Both the position numbers and the translations under genes were made by a program. A DNA stretch of 64,000 nucleotides, taken from positions 642,501-706,500 of the forward strand of contig JACSYO010000975.1 of assembly GCA_016806645.1 (NCBI GenBank). The letters run 5' to 3'. The notes under the pieces are model-generated. The model had not been told where the DNA came from. It saw only the letters and a list, made by a program, of their open reading frames with translations, and searched no databases. Shown here piece after piece: positions 49,758 through 60,985 of this stretch; positions within the stretch are counted from its first letter, which is position 1, and the number at the start of each line of letters is the position of its first letter. Source of the stretch: Ophiodon elongatus (Eukaryota; Chordata; Actinopteri; Perciformes; Hexagrammidae).

Positions 49758-49884
49758 TAACACTTTGTCATTTGTCTCTTTCCAGACTCTACAGTTCTGC
49801 AGTCATCTTCATAGAGTTCCCAGTGACTACCTTCAACCACTTAGCTGGTCCTTGAATTATATTTGTACATCTTTTCACAATAGT

Positions 49885-51643
49885 TGAGTGTTACTCTGAC
49901 TACATTAAGTCCTCTAATCTGCGTAGAAAGTCAGCATCCACCGTCAATAAGTGTCTGGAAATACTCTGTAACTTTCAAAGCTGCATTACTGAGGCATTTG
50001 ATCCCATTGACAGTTCAGAGAAAAATGTTGTTGACAGTGATCAGGAGTTTGAAAATATGATTGAGTGTGGAGCAGAGACTGTGATGGAAACTAATTGCAT
50101 AGGCGAAACTTTGATGGAAACTGAGTCTGAGATTATGATGGAAAGGGAATGTGGAGCCCATTTTCAGGAAGAACCAGAGTACAGAAATGAGGCTGATGGT
50201 AATGATAGTCAACAGCCAAGTCTCAGTGGTAGCTTGGTTAATTGGGCCTTGGAGTATGGCATCACTTTGGTCGCATTAACTGCCTTGCTGTCTATTTTGA
50301 GGTGTCACTGTCCATCACTGCCTAAAGATGCCAAGACACTCCTTGTTACTAGAAGGAACTACAAGATAAAACAAATTGCAGGTGGTTCATACTTTTACTT
50401 TGGGATTATGAATGCACTGTCTAGTTTCTTGAAGCAAAATTGGACAAAAATTCCAGATCTGCACACAATTAAACTCCAACTTAATTTTGATGGTCTTCCT
50501 CAGTTTAAAAGTTCAAGTGTCCAGTTATGGCCAATTTTGGGGTTGGTGCAGAGGTTTAGATTCAGGAAACCTTGCTTGATTGGATTGTTTGGGGGCAATT
50601 CAAAACCATACCCTGCAGGACAATACCTTGGAGATCTAGTGAGGGAGATTACAATCCTGTCATCTGGTTTTGCTTTGAATGGAAAAACTTTGTTCATAAA
50701 AGTAACAGTTATGTGTGATGACCCTGCACAAGCGTACATTAAAGCCACCAAATCTCACACTGGCTATGCAGGGTGTGATAAGTGCACATCATATGGGCTT
50801 CGTATAGGTAGCAGAATGACTTTTCCTGACACTAAAAGCACCGTAAGAACCGATGAGAGCTTTAGGCTTCAAACAGATGAGGAACATCACAAAGACACCT
50901 CCCTACTCACTGACACAGGCACAGGGATGGTGTCTATGTTTCCCCTTGATTACATGCACTTGGTCTTTTTAGGTATGATGAGAAAGCTCCTAGAGCTTTG
51001 GGCAGGGAGCAAAGGTCCACTAAGTTGCCGCTTGCTATCCAAAAGAGTGAATCAATTGTCAAGCACTCTGTTGGCTTTAAAATGCCACATTCCTTCTGAG
51101 TTTGCCAGAAAGCCACGGTCTGTGGAAGAGAGACACAGGTGGAAGGCTACCGAATTTAGGCAATTACTCCTGTATACTGGGCCAGTTGCACTGCTAGATG
51201 TCCTGAGTTCACCAGTTTACAATAACTTTATGTTACTTAATGTCGCCATATCAATTTTGATGTGCCCAACACTTTGTCCAGTTCTCTGTGATTTTGCAAA
51301 AACACTACTAGTCTCTTTTGTAGAACACATTGGCCAGCTTTATGGGAGGGAACATCTTGTGTACAATGTTCATGGTCTTATTCATCTCAATGATGATGCA
51401 AAAGAACATGGTTTCTGCTTGGAAAACATTTCTGGCTTTCCTTTTGAAAATGTCCTTGGCCAAATTAAGAGGATGATTCGAAGTCCACAGTTCCCAGTTG
51501 CACATGTTGTGAGACGTATCTCAGAGTTTGAAAATTTTACTTGCTGCAGAGATGCAAGAGATGGTTCAAAACTGAAAATCTCTCACAGTGAAGGCCCAGT
51601 GCCATCACATATATATATCGAGTCGCGCAGTACAGAGAAATAA
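49885..51643 (+). CDS. CACTA/EnSpm-like transposase, 528-codon uninterrupted ORF
   Basis: The ATG at 50057 opens 528 codons to TAA at 51641. The same frame is open upstream to an acceptor-like TTTTCACAATAG at about 49885 (ECYSDYIKSSNLRRKSA...), so there is probably an earlier exon and the true start lies outside. Features: acidic N-terminus with repeated METE/ETVMETN motifs; CLIGLFGGNSKPYPAGQYL; HTGYAGCDKCTSYG, a CxxC element; MVSMFPLDYMHLVFLGMMRK; and a C-terminal YGREHLVYNVHGLIHLNDDA plus FENVLGQIKRMIRS segment like the DUF4218 region of CACTA/EnSpm transposases. Family assignment is from motif memory. The lack of any stop or frameshift over 1.6 kb contrasts with neighbouring dead elements. 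Confidence 0.7.
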
Positions 51644-52468
51644 GTCTTCCAGAGTTTTGTGTCAAGTTATGCACTGGTGACAAATGCAATGTCAAAATAG
51701 GCTTAGTCAGAAATATAATTGTGGTTGAGAGGGATCCGTGTTTGGTGTATAATGAGTAAAATGTGTAAAACTTTATTTACTACAAACTCAAATAAAACCA
51801 AGACTACAAGCAGATATTAAATAGCGCTGTCTTTGACCTAAATAATCGAGTTTAACTAAACAAGTTTAAGTAAGTAAATATTTATTTTCAGTTCATTAAA
51901 TCTTTTGCATAAATGTTATCTGGGTGCCTAAAAAAAACATATCTTAGCAAAGCAACCAATCACAACCACTCTCATTCAGCTTTTATCTGGATAGTGGATT
52001 GAAAATATAGGTGTATTTCAACTTCACAATACAATTCTGCTTATGTGCATTATTTATTATTTTCACTTTCCACTGAGTAAAACACTTTCCGCAATCATTT
52101 TCTCTATGAGCATTAACTGCCTAAACCCTCCTTCTGACCTTGTACAAGCACAAATGACAGCCAGGAGACAGAGTGCGCCACATTCCAGAAATCCGATGAC
52201 ATCTTGCCAGCCTTCATGTGAACATAAATAAATAAAGTAAATAAATGATAAATGAAAATATTCTGTCCCACACGTTGGTTTCTATTATGCATGTATTGAC
52301 TAACACTATTTGGCTAGCTTGAGGACACAACACACAACAGAGTTGGCGGTAATTGGTTTGGGACAGTTATCGCTGTCTTTTCTTTTTTTATATATATATT
52401 AAGTTTATGTTGTGCCGTATCTTAAAATAATCAAGCCATATGGGTTTGTGTTGCAATCTATTTTTTAG
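51644..52468. other. Non-coding spacer between transposase ORF and DUF4806-like exons
   Basis: AT-rich; includes candidate poly(A) signals AATAAA at 51791 and near 52225-52240. No supported gene. Confidence 0.4.
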
Positions 52469-53208
52469 CAATCCTGACCCAGCTGGAAATTATTAAGGAG
52501 CAGCAAAAAGTTATACTGCTGCAGCTGCAGAGCCAGACCAGCACAGCCAAACTAACAGATGTGTCAGGATTTCCACTGTCTACTTTGGAAGACCTTCATC
52601 AGGTGGAGACGAATATATCTGTGGATACAGAGCTTAAAGAGAAATTGGTAGAGTAACATTTTGCATGTCGAGACCTTATTAAGTATAAGTAAGTATACCA
52701 TGTCTTCTTTCATGACTACTACTATTGAGGTTTGCCACTGACCCTTTTAAATTAATATTTGACCCTTTAGTTTGTGACTTATTTTATTTTAGTATTCCAA
52801 CATGACTACTGACATTTACAAAAACGACATTGTGGTGGCGGGGCGTGGTTAGGCTCAGCTGCAGAGGGGAGTGGGGGAGTGCGCTCAGGAAACAGTACCA
52901 GGTAGAAGCCTAATTGGCCTCAGCTGTGGGTAATTGTGTTTTGCTCCCCAACATAAACGGCAGTAGGGACGAAGGGAGGCAGAGGAGAGCAGGCACGGAA
53001 TCGGCAGGAGCATCGGAAGTACGCCGCCATCAGACAGACGGACAAGCGGACTCAGCAGGGACAAGGCCGGGAGCGCACTGTCACGTCCAATTTTACATGT
53101 ACCAATAAAGCACGGTAACCGAGATCTGGTCTGAAAAGCTATTAACTATAAACCAATAATATTACTCTACTTTTGTGAAGTCTTATGTGACAGATGTGGA
53201 ATTTTTGG

Positions 53209-53245
<37 letters not shown>

Positions 53246-54033
53246 TGGAGTTCCTCTGTGTTAATATACATTTTTGGGAATGTGCCTTGAGTTAATGTTT
53301 TTTATTATTTAGATACTGTAGATGTGAGAATCATTCACTGACACCATCTTTATCAAACTTTGGGGTTCAGGTCACCTATTTTTTGGGGGGGGGGTGTGTG
53401 ACCATTAAGGAGACAGTCTGGAGAGTCCTTGGAAAGATGATGTCAAACACATTGGCAAAGACAATCAATTGGAGGGGGGTGAATGGAAAAACAGGCTTTG
53501 AGTCCCCTGGTTTGAAAGATGTTGTTTTGAGTAAGTATGTATTGGTTTCTTTCATTCTGTATCTTTAATACTTACTAGTCTGTCAATACATCAAGAAATA
53601 ATGTTTTCTTTAATAAAATTAAGATTATTTCAATGCATTTTACACTATTCAGAAGTGCTCGACTGGATTTAGCATAGTAATAAGTGTTTTAAAATTCAAA
53701 GACAGACTGAACTGATGCTTTATCAGCTCTCGGAGGCATTTTGGCAATCAAAACTTGAGGGGATTATTCAGGAATCTCTTTAAACAGAAGATGCATAGTT
53801 ATGTTCAAAATGTGAAGAACAACCTTGAAGCACTGCCATTGGTAAGTGTATTTGTTGAATCATATTCCAAAGTTATGTACCTGGAAAAGCTCAATGTAGT
53901 AATTTGATTTGATTTTTTTTTTTTTTTCTTTTTATAAATATCAGGTTTCTGAAGAACCAAGTTCAAGTGAAGGTGCGTCTTCAGAGGAGGAATATATACC
54001 TGATTCAGACAGTCATTCAAACTGTTCACTGTA
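52469..54033 (+). pseudogene. DUF4806-like gene fragment (discontinuous exons)
   Basis: The exon 52469-52647 (acceptor TTTTTTAG, donor GTAGAG) reads ILTQLEIIKEQQKVILLQLQ then FPLSTLEDLHQVETNISVDT, and a second block at about 53383-53531 reads CVTIKETVWRVLGKMMSNTL, then TINWRGVNGKTGF and LKDVVLS before GTAAGT. Together they match the layout of DUF4806 proteins common in fish and often associated with mobile elements. A third piece (53745-54033) ends in EEPSSSEGASSEEEYIPDSD. Junction phases do not all connect and an LTR-like block sits between the first two exons, so it is called a probable pseudogene. It may be the partner gene of the transposase upstream. Confidence 0.5.
52832..53150 (+). mobile_element. 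Probable LTR (Ty3-type) or LTR fragment
   Basis: Starts TGTGGTGGCGGGGCGTGG, contains the CAGCTGCAGAG and AATTGGCCTCAGCTGTGGGT motifs familiar from fish Ty3 LTRs, a purine-rich GAAGGGAGGCAGAGGAGAGC leader-like part and AATAAAG near 53104. The right boundary and target duplication were not found. Confidence 0.4.
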
Positions 54034-54528
54034 AATCCAAAACAGAGCCTTCAAAATATCTGAATGTTAAATTACACTCAGAAATAAAGAATTTTGAAGT
54101 GTCCTGCAGTGAGTGTGCTTAAAAAAAAAACGCCCAGATAGCATCTTAGAAGAATCATTACCTAAAGATGCTGTCTGCTCAGCACAGCTTGGAATGAATC
54201 TTAGGGAAGGGAAGCAAGTGGAAGTATCAGAAGGAGTTCAGGCTGAAGTTGGGAATGGTGATACTGAAAACACATCTGTAAAAGGATCAAACTGAAGCTT
54301 TGGAAGATCAGTGCAAACAGTCATAAAACGTTTTGCTACATTTGTGGAAAACCACAGTCAAAGTTTATGCGTCACTTAAAAACCCATAAGACAAGTGTGG
54401 ATGTCGCTTAAGTTTTGGCACTCCCAAAGGACTCCAAACGATGCAAGAAAATGCTCAATAAAGGAAACTACAAACACAATATGGAGGTGAGAACAAGTGG
54501 GACTGGATTGCTAAAGCTTAAACGCAAA
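54034..54528 (+). pseudogene. Fragment of a fish zinc-finger gene family cut by a LINE
   Basis: In broken frames: CYICGKPQSKFMRHLKTHK, a C2H2-type finger, then ALPKDSKRCKKML and NKGNYKHNMEV, then SGTGLLKLKRK. The EEEYIPDSD segment just upstream (about 53985) may be its N-terminus. This belongs to a multi-copy fish family that I cannot name with confidence. It has in-frame stops and ends exactly where a reverse-transcriptase sequence begins (about 54529), so it was interrupted by a LINE insertion. Confidence 0.45.
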
Positions 54529-55430
54529 TCCCACAAGGATCTGTCCTGGGCCCATTGCTATTTTCTTTATATGTCAATGATCTGCCATCAGCATGTCCTG
54601 ATACCAATATCCAAATGTATGCAGATGACACTGTAATTTACTTGCATGGTAGCAAAATGGGATAAGTTGCAAATGAACTCACTAACTCCATGTAACTGCA
54701 TGGTTAAAGCAATGCTGTTTACAACTTAATGTATCCAAAACAGTACGTGGTAGTGTAGAGCCAGATGTTTTTGTATCTGGGGAGAGGCTACAGGTTGTAT
54801 CTGAATACAAGTATCTTGGAGTACTTTTCGATTCCAAATTATCATTCAAATCTCAGGTGAAAAAGGTCTGTCATCGGGTCAGATTTAATCTATCAAACTT
54901 CAGGTTCACACGAAACTACATGTCAACAGAGGCAGCTAAGACATACATGCTTTCTATGGTTGTTTCCCATATCACTTACTGTTTAACAACCTGGTCACAT
55001 GCTAGCACCACTACTCTGAAACCACTACAGTCATTGTATAAACGTACACTCAAAATCCTTGATAAAAAATCTGTTCGCTCTCATCATTGCCCTATACTAA
55101 AAAAAATATAACTTGTTTAGTTGGGAGAACATGATTAAATATGTGCATGTCTGTCTCATGTACAAAATTATACATGGCTTAACCTCTTCTCCGCTCAAAC
55201 AATTTGTTATCACACGAACTACTGGATACCGGCTCACAAGAGGTGCAGCAAGAGGGGATTGTATTATCCCACTCAGGAAAAGTGCTTTCAGTCAGTCTGC
55301 ATTTTCTGTACAAGCTGCACTAGACTGGAACTCCATTCCGGGGACCATTAGAGAACTACAAACATACAGTTAATTTAAAGCTCAATTAAAGAAATGGTTA
55401 GTTAGTACCCAGCTCTGTCAGCACTAGAAC
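54529..55430 (+). pseudogene. 5'-truncated LINE reverse-transcriptase fragment
   Basis: Begins PQGSVLGPLLFSLYVNDLPS, then IQMYADDTVIYLHGS, YKYLGVLFDSKLSFKSQVKK, SMVVSHITYCLTTWSHAST, and LKPLQSLYKRTLKILDKKS, ending near LDWNSIPGTIREL. The start within the conserved PQGSVLGP motif marks a 5' truncation. Frameshifts (near 54640-54760 and 55110) and stops show it is inactive. Confidence 0.8.
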
Positions 55431-57095
55431 GTAACTGCTCCTTACTGTCCTCAATCTGGCCGTGTTGAACTTTCCCTTTGTCTGTCGGTTGTCAGCTGTC
55501 TGTCTGTCTTGACTTTGCCGGTCGACCATCATCTACCTGCATGTCTTTTATTGTTGTTTAGCTGTGTCTAACTGATTTATATATTTCACATACTCTGCAT
55601 GCTTTTATGTTCCGTGCCTCTGACATGGATGTTTTTTTTAGTGTCTAACAATACAACATAATCTTGTCTTTAGTCCATTCTATTTTAACATAGTTATCCC
55701 TCATTTTGTTTGCTTTGTGTGTTGAATTTGTGAGCCTCTGTGTTGCATGTCTTGTTAGTACTTGACAATGTCTAGGTCTCCTGAATGATGATGATACTGC
55801 ATATATTAATATTCTCACTATATTCATTGTTTGTGCACGCATTGTTAAGCGTCAATATTGTATAACCTCGTATATTTAGAGTCCGAGCACTGACGTAGTC
55901 AGCCCGGGAGGACCCTATTGAAATTCGAAGCACGCAATTGGGCGCATATTGGGGGTACTTGCCATACTCCAAAACTCACCAAATTGATTCATCAGACATG
56001 GTTAATGGAGCACTTTATATTAACCAATCAGATGCTGTGCAGTTTCCTTAAGCCAATCACATCGTTGTTGTCAAACCTTTAAATAGGTTCTCCTCTCTGC
56101 TGCTGTCAGTTGTCATTTCAGCTCAAAACAGATGCAAGTTCATGTTCCTCAGCCTATTAAACATCTTGTGTAGCTGAAACCATGTCGGATTTGACTTCGA
56201 TCCGTCGGGAAGAGTCAGGTCAACAGCACTCACCCAGCGCGGCGGCTTCCACTCAGGAGCCAGAGCCTCGGCTCAGCTAGAAGATCGCGGCGGTATTCCA
56301 TCAGGCCTCCCTCTCTCCAGCTCCGCCGGCTAGTAAGTCTAACAGCTAGCCGCGATCAGGTGATCCTTCACCGGTGACCGGGCCAGAAGAATCGGGCTCA
56401 TCCAGAGCTCCGCGGCTGAAGAGGAAGTACGGCGTGTCCCGTACTTCTTCCCCACCAGCAACTCATGTTCCTCTAAGGCAAACTATGCCATCAGCTCCAC
56501 CCTGGAGTCACTGGGTAACTCCATCTACACCATCGATGCTCGCCCTCAACCCTGGTAAACGCGGTATCTGCTACTACATGTTACCGGCTCCAGCAGTTCA
56601 GCCGTAATGTTAATCGAGAGATAGAAGAGGTCTACACGAATTAACGCTAACTCGTTCAGGTAGCCACAGGGTCAGGGTCAGGTTCAGGTTGCTAGCTCTG
56701 CCTCTCACCAGTGTGCATCCAATCAAAAGACGTGCTCGTGCTGACGTCATTGTACGCCTGCATGCTGGCCCCGGTGTCGCCAACTCGAAATCTGATTGGT
56801 TAATACCACAGTTTAGATTCCGTTAGCTTTAAGCTACAGACGCCAGCACTGTTGATTCTGAAGGCCTAAGGACAGATTTATTGGACCCTAGCAACACATG
56901 ATGGCTGAAATCTGATTGGATAAAAGCTCTAACGTAATGGCCAGCCCTCCGCTCTCGACCTGAGGCTGGAAGCAGTGCAACCAAGAGAAAAGCTATGAAA
57001 TGAAGAGAATAGACTATGGACAATAATTTAATACATATTTGTGGAAAAAATATATAAAAATTAAATTTATATTCTAATGATGTTTAGGCCAGCAG
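55431..57095. other. Mixed non-coding DNA, possible unidentified element at 55.88-56.65 kb
   Basis: From about 55881 (GTCCGAGCACTGACG) the base composition becomes GC-richer. A short frame starts at an ATG at 56181 (MSDLTSIRREESGQQHSPSA) but is stopped at 56279; downstream a 77-codon frame rich in Ser/Pro (56374-56607) follows. This could be the 5' part of an unidentified retroelement; nothing more can be supported. Confidence 0.3.
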
Positions 57096-57099
57096 AGAA

Positions 57100-59092
57100 T
57101 TCAATTCAATTCAATTTATTTTTGTATAGCCCAAAATCACAAATTACAAATTTATGTCATGTGTACAGAATGAACAGCATAACAGAGTTACAACACGTTG
57201 AATTCACATAAAATAGAAAAGAATGTGCGTCAGCAGTTCCACGGAAGGAACCAGGAGGCAGGACCAGGGTCCAGATGCAACCACGATTCGTGGAAACCTG
57301 CGAGGCGAAAAAGCACAAAGACTCCGAGGGAAGAAGTAGAGTTAGTAATGTGCATTTATAGAACATGAATTCATACAGAAGGAGAGAGAGAAAAGGATAG
57401 AGGAGCTCAGTGTATCCTAAGTTGTCCCCCAGAAGTCTAGGCCTATAGCAGCATATCAAGGGGCTGGAAAGAATGGACCAGGGCAAACCTGAGCCAGCCC
57501 TAACTATAAGCGCTATCAAAGAGGAAAGTCTTAAGTCTACTCTTAAATGTGGTCACTGTGTCTGCCACCCGGACTGAAAGTGGAAGCTGGTTCCATAGAA
57601 GAGGAGCTTGATAACTGAAGGCTCTGGCTCCCATCCTACTTTTTAAGACTCTAGGAACCACAAGCAGCCCCGCATTCAGTGAGCGCAGCTCTCTAGTGGG
57701 GTAATATGGTACTATGAGATCCTTAAGATATGATGGTGCCTCACCAATTAAGGCTTTGTAGGTGAGGAGAAGGATTTTAAATGTGATTCTGGATTTTACA
57801 GGGAGCCAGTGAAGAGAAGCTAATACAGGAGTAATATTATCTCTTCTCTTAGTTTTTGTTAGTACACACGCTGCAGCATTCTGTATCAACTGGAGAGATT
57901 TAAGAGACTTATTAGAGCAGCCTGACAGTAAGGAATTGTAGTAGTCCAGTCTAGAAGTAAGAAATGCGTGAACACATTTTTCTGCATCGCTTTGAGACAG
58001 GATGTGTCTAATTTTTGAAATGTTACGTAGGTGAAAAAATGCAGTCCTTGAGATTTGTTTTACGTGAGAGTTAAAGGACAAGTCCTGATCAAAGACAACT
58101 CCGAGATTCTTTATGGTGGTGCTGGATGACAGGGCAATGCCATCTAGAGAAACCACATCATTAGATAGTTGATTCCGGAGGTGTTCTGGGCCTAGTAAAA
58201 TAACTTCAGTTTTGTCTGAGTTTAACATCAGGAAGTTGCAGGTCATCCATGTTTTTATATCTTTGAGACATGCTTGAAGTTTAGCAAGCTGGTTGCTTTC
58301 GTCTGGCTTGATCGATATATATAATTGAGTATCATCAGCATAACAATGAAAGTCTATGGAGTGTCTTCTGATAATATTGCCCAAAGGAAGCATATATAAG
58401 GTGAATAAGATTGGTCCAAGCACAGAACCTTGTGGAACTCCGTGACTGACGTTGGTGGTCATCGAGGATTCATCGTTTACATATACAAATTGAGATCGAT
58501 CCGATAAATAGGACTCAAACCAGCCTAGTGCGGTGCCTTTAATGCCAATCAAATGTTCTAATCTCTGTAATAGGATGTGATGGTCAATGGTGTCGAATGC
58601 AGCACTAAGGTCTAACAAGACAAGAACAGAGACAAGTCCTTTATCTGATGCAATTAGGAGGTCATTAGTAATTTTCACCAGTGCTGTCTCTGTGCTGTGG
58701 TGTTTTCTAAATCCTGACTGAAAATCCTCAAATAAACTATTGTTCTGTAGAAAGTCACATGCAACTACTTTCTCAAGGATCTTAGAGAGGAAGGGAAGGT
58801 TAGAGATCGGTCTATAGTTAGCCAACACCTCTGGATCAAGAGTGGGCTTCTTGAGAAGAGGCTTGATCACAGCTACTTTAAAAGACTGTGGTACATGGCC
58901 TGTTTGTAAAGACAGATTGACAATATCCAGCAGACAGGTGCCAATCAAAGGTAAAACTTCTTTAAGCAGCCTCGTCGGGACGGGGTCCAAGAGACAGGTA
59001 GAAGATTTAGAAGAGGAAATTGTTGAAGACAATTTTTTAAAGTCGATGAGAGAGAAGCCGTCCATACATATATATATCAGGGCTTATAGCTG
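57100..59092 (-). mobile_element. L2/Rex1-like LINE, 5'-truncated, well preserved
   Basis: The minus-strand element comprises reverse transcriptase, ~400 bp of 3' UTR, and a terminal ATTGA-type tandem tail adjoining 57100. The endonuclease domain is absent, so the copy is truncated at its 5' end, just upstream of 59065. The 3' tail sequence is shared with the fragment at 37151-37260. Confidence 0.88.
57500..59065 (-). CDS. LINE reverse transcriptase ORF, 521 codons open
   Basis: An uninterrupted frame from the ATG at 59065 includes RT blocks in the right order: LANYRPISNLPFLSKILEKV, SGFRKHHSTETALVKI, LLDLSAAFDTIDHHILLQRL, VSHGVPQGSVLGPILFTLYM and FHCYADDTQLYIS (catalytic ADD), then LGVVFDQDLSFNSHVKQI and NITPVLASLHWLPVKSRI near the C-terminus. 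It encodes the reverse transcriptase of a CR1/L2/Rex1-like retrotransposon. Lack of stops means recent insertion, but without endonuclease and promoter it is unlikely to move by itself. Confidence 0.92.
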   Translation of the reverse strand: MDGFSLIDFKKLSSTISSSKSSTCLLDPVPTRLLKEVLPLIGTCLLDIVNLSLQTGHVPQSFKVAVIKPLLKKPTLDPEVLANYRPISNLPFLSKILEKVVACDFLQNNSLFEDFQSGFRKHHSTETALVKITNDLLIASDKGLVSVLVLLDLSAAFDTIDHHILLQRLEHLIGIKGTALGWFESYLSDRSQFVYVNDESSMTTNVSHGVPQGSVLGPILFTLYMLPLGNIIRRHSIDFHCYADDTQLYISIKPDESNQLAKLQACLKDIKTWMTCNFLMLNSDKTEVILLGPEHLRNQLSNDVVSLDGIALSSSTTIKNLGVVFDQDLSFNSHVKQISRTAFFHLRNISKIRHILSQSDAEKCVHAFLTSRLDYYNSLLSGCSNKSLKSLQLIQNAAACVLTKTKRRDNITPVLASLHWLPVKSRITFKILLLTYKALIGEAPSYLKDLIVPYYPTRELRSLNAGLLVVPRVLKSRMGARAFSYQAPLLWNQLPLSVRVADTVTTFKSRLKTFLFDSAYS

Positions 59093-59299
59093 CCTCCAAG
59101 GATAGATTGGCACTGGTTGAGGGCAAAAGACCATTAATCTTGTCTCTAATAAGAAGAAGGCTGTTGTAATAAAATGACTTACACTGTAAATAAGGAATGT
59201 CTATGTATAAATTACGATGCCTTGAACATTTACATCAAGGCCTTGCTGGCCCTGACGGCCCGCTACTGTGTTTAAATATAAACACTCTTTATCCAATAC

Positions 59300-60024
59300 C
59301 TCTTCATGGTCCATATCTGTGGACATGTTGAGATGCCTTTTTCCAAGTCCTGCCTGGGCCAGTTCAAACTCTTCAGATGAGGTTGGGGTTGTCTCTGAAT
59401 GAAGGTTCAACAGGTACGCATAGAAACTAAAAGGCTTCCAGGTTTTAGTAGAGGCTGTGCCACAGGTCTTTAGACTCTGTATCTTTCGCTTTCCAAGGAA
59501 ACTTTTCCTCGTGAAAAACCCAGGGAAAGATCTAGATGATTTAAAAAAAAAAATCAGATTTGTTTAAAACATGATCGTAAATGTACATATAAATTAGTCA
59601 AACTACCTTTAAATGAACATGAAGAATTATATTCTATAAAAACTAAAAACCTGTCCTGTTCTACAGAAGACGATCTCTGTTCCTGATTTCTTCATTGCTC
59701 TTGCTGTCCCTGAGAGGCTCTGTGCAGCTGAGGCCACTGTCGAATTATAGTCGACATTCTGGCAAACACAGATGTTAACAAAGACAATACACATTAAAGG
59801 ACTGGTCAGCGTAAGTAGGGGAAACGAACACTTGCTAATATCATTAAGCTATTTAATACTAGCCCTATGCTTAATTTCCAGCTTTGGCAAAATTCCCACT
59901 TAAATAAATATTCTCCCTTTATGTATGCCCCTATGTTATAATTTCTAGTATCTATAAAAAAAAAAAGTTGATTTCTTACCTGTGCGCTGGTGCCAGCAGG
60001 CTGTCGGGGTGGAGCGGACGCCAT
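59300..60024 (-). pseudogene. First three exons of a minus-strand gene resembling fish G2E3/HECT-like N-termini
   Basis: Exon A 60024-59980 (MASAPPRQPAGTSAQ, donor GTAAGA); exon B about 59758-59651 (NVDYNSTVASAAQSLSGTAR...; acceptor TTTGCCAG); exon C about 59532-59300, SSRSFPGFFTRKSFLGKRK, then TWKPFSFYAYLL and FELAQAGLGKRHLNMSTD, with donor GTATTG. The SFPxxF, KxWxxxF and ELxxAGLGxR spacing resembles the N-terminal region of a multi-copy fish family annotated as G2/M-phase E3-ligase-like (HECT). No later exons follow: the LINE at 57.1-59.1 kb lies directly downstream, and the gene is presumably truncated. Confidence 0.45.
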
Positions 60025-60029
60025 CTCAA

Positions 60030-60627
60030 TATCACGCTTTGTTCACAGCGGTGTGTGGAAGCGTGAAACGTCAGTATATAGAAAGTATTGAGTTATAATT
60101 CTCGCGGGACCCACGTTCCTGAAGGCAACGTGGTTAAAGCAGGTCCTCAGCCTTCTTTGTTATGCTGTCACTCATGATACCACGCCCCCCACGCAAGATA
60201 AGGGCCAAAAGTCTCGAACTGAAAAAATACGATCTGAAACTGAAAAAAAGATTTCAACCCAAAAAAAATCAGATTCAAAACTGTAAAAAAAAAAAAAAGG
60301 ATCTTGATTTAAAAATGTAAAATCTGCAACTGAAAAATTTAAATAAATATTTTATTTTAAAAAATTCCAGAACTGAATCAAAATTATATTTAACCCCAAA
60401 AAACTTTTCATATACTTATTTTTATTTCAAATACATTGTTGAATTTTTCAAAGTTCAAGACCAAAACTGGATCTTTCAGGTTAAATTTTTTTTTTTAAAT
60501 GATCAAAACTATTGGCCTGGATTTGGCTCCATAGGTTAACTGTCATTCTTATTTAGGCAGTGAAGCTGATGACATTTGTAAAACTACAAAGACTCCTGCA
60601 GCTTACGTTGTCATTCAAGTGGCAAAG
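60030..60627. other. AT-rich spacer, no gene seen
   Basis: Contains many A-runs and repeated GAAACTGAAAAAAA / AAACTG-type motifs between about 60215 and 60330; no coding sequence. Confidence 0.5.
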
Positions 60628-60632
60628 GTATT

Positions 60633-60985
60633 TGTCACGGTTTGGGGTTTTGTTCAGTGTGGGTTTCCTGTTTTGTTTTGAAGGTTCCCTGTCTCGTGTT
60701 TCCCCGGGTCACTTCACTTCCTGTCTATGTGATTTTCTAATTGAATCCTCCTGTGTCTGATCACCTGCACCTGCACCTCCCTGTGTATTTAAAACTCTGT
60801 TTGTCTTGACCCTCTTGGTGAGTTCGTCTGTTTTCTTGGCCTGTTGTCAGCATAGTGTTTCCCGTGTTTGTCTAATTCCTTGATCCTGTGTCGCCGGAAT
60901 TATTAAATACCTTTTGCACTTGACTATCTGTCTCCTGATGAGTCTGCGTTTGGGTCCTGCCTTTGCCATTTTGCCACCCATTACA
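60633..60985 (+). mobile_element. Solo LTR of a sushi-type Ty3 element, 353 bp
   Basis: Runs from TGTCACGG to CCCATTACA and is flanked by the 5-bp target duplication GTATT (60628-60632 and 60986-60990). It contains GTGTATTTAAAACTCTG as TATA-like region and ATTATTAAATACC before the end. No internal element sequence is present, so it arose by LTR-LTR recombination. Confidence 0.88.
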
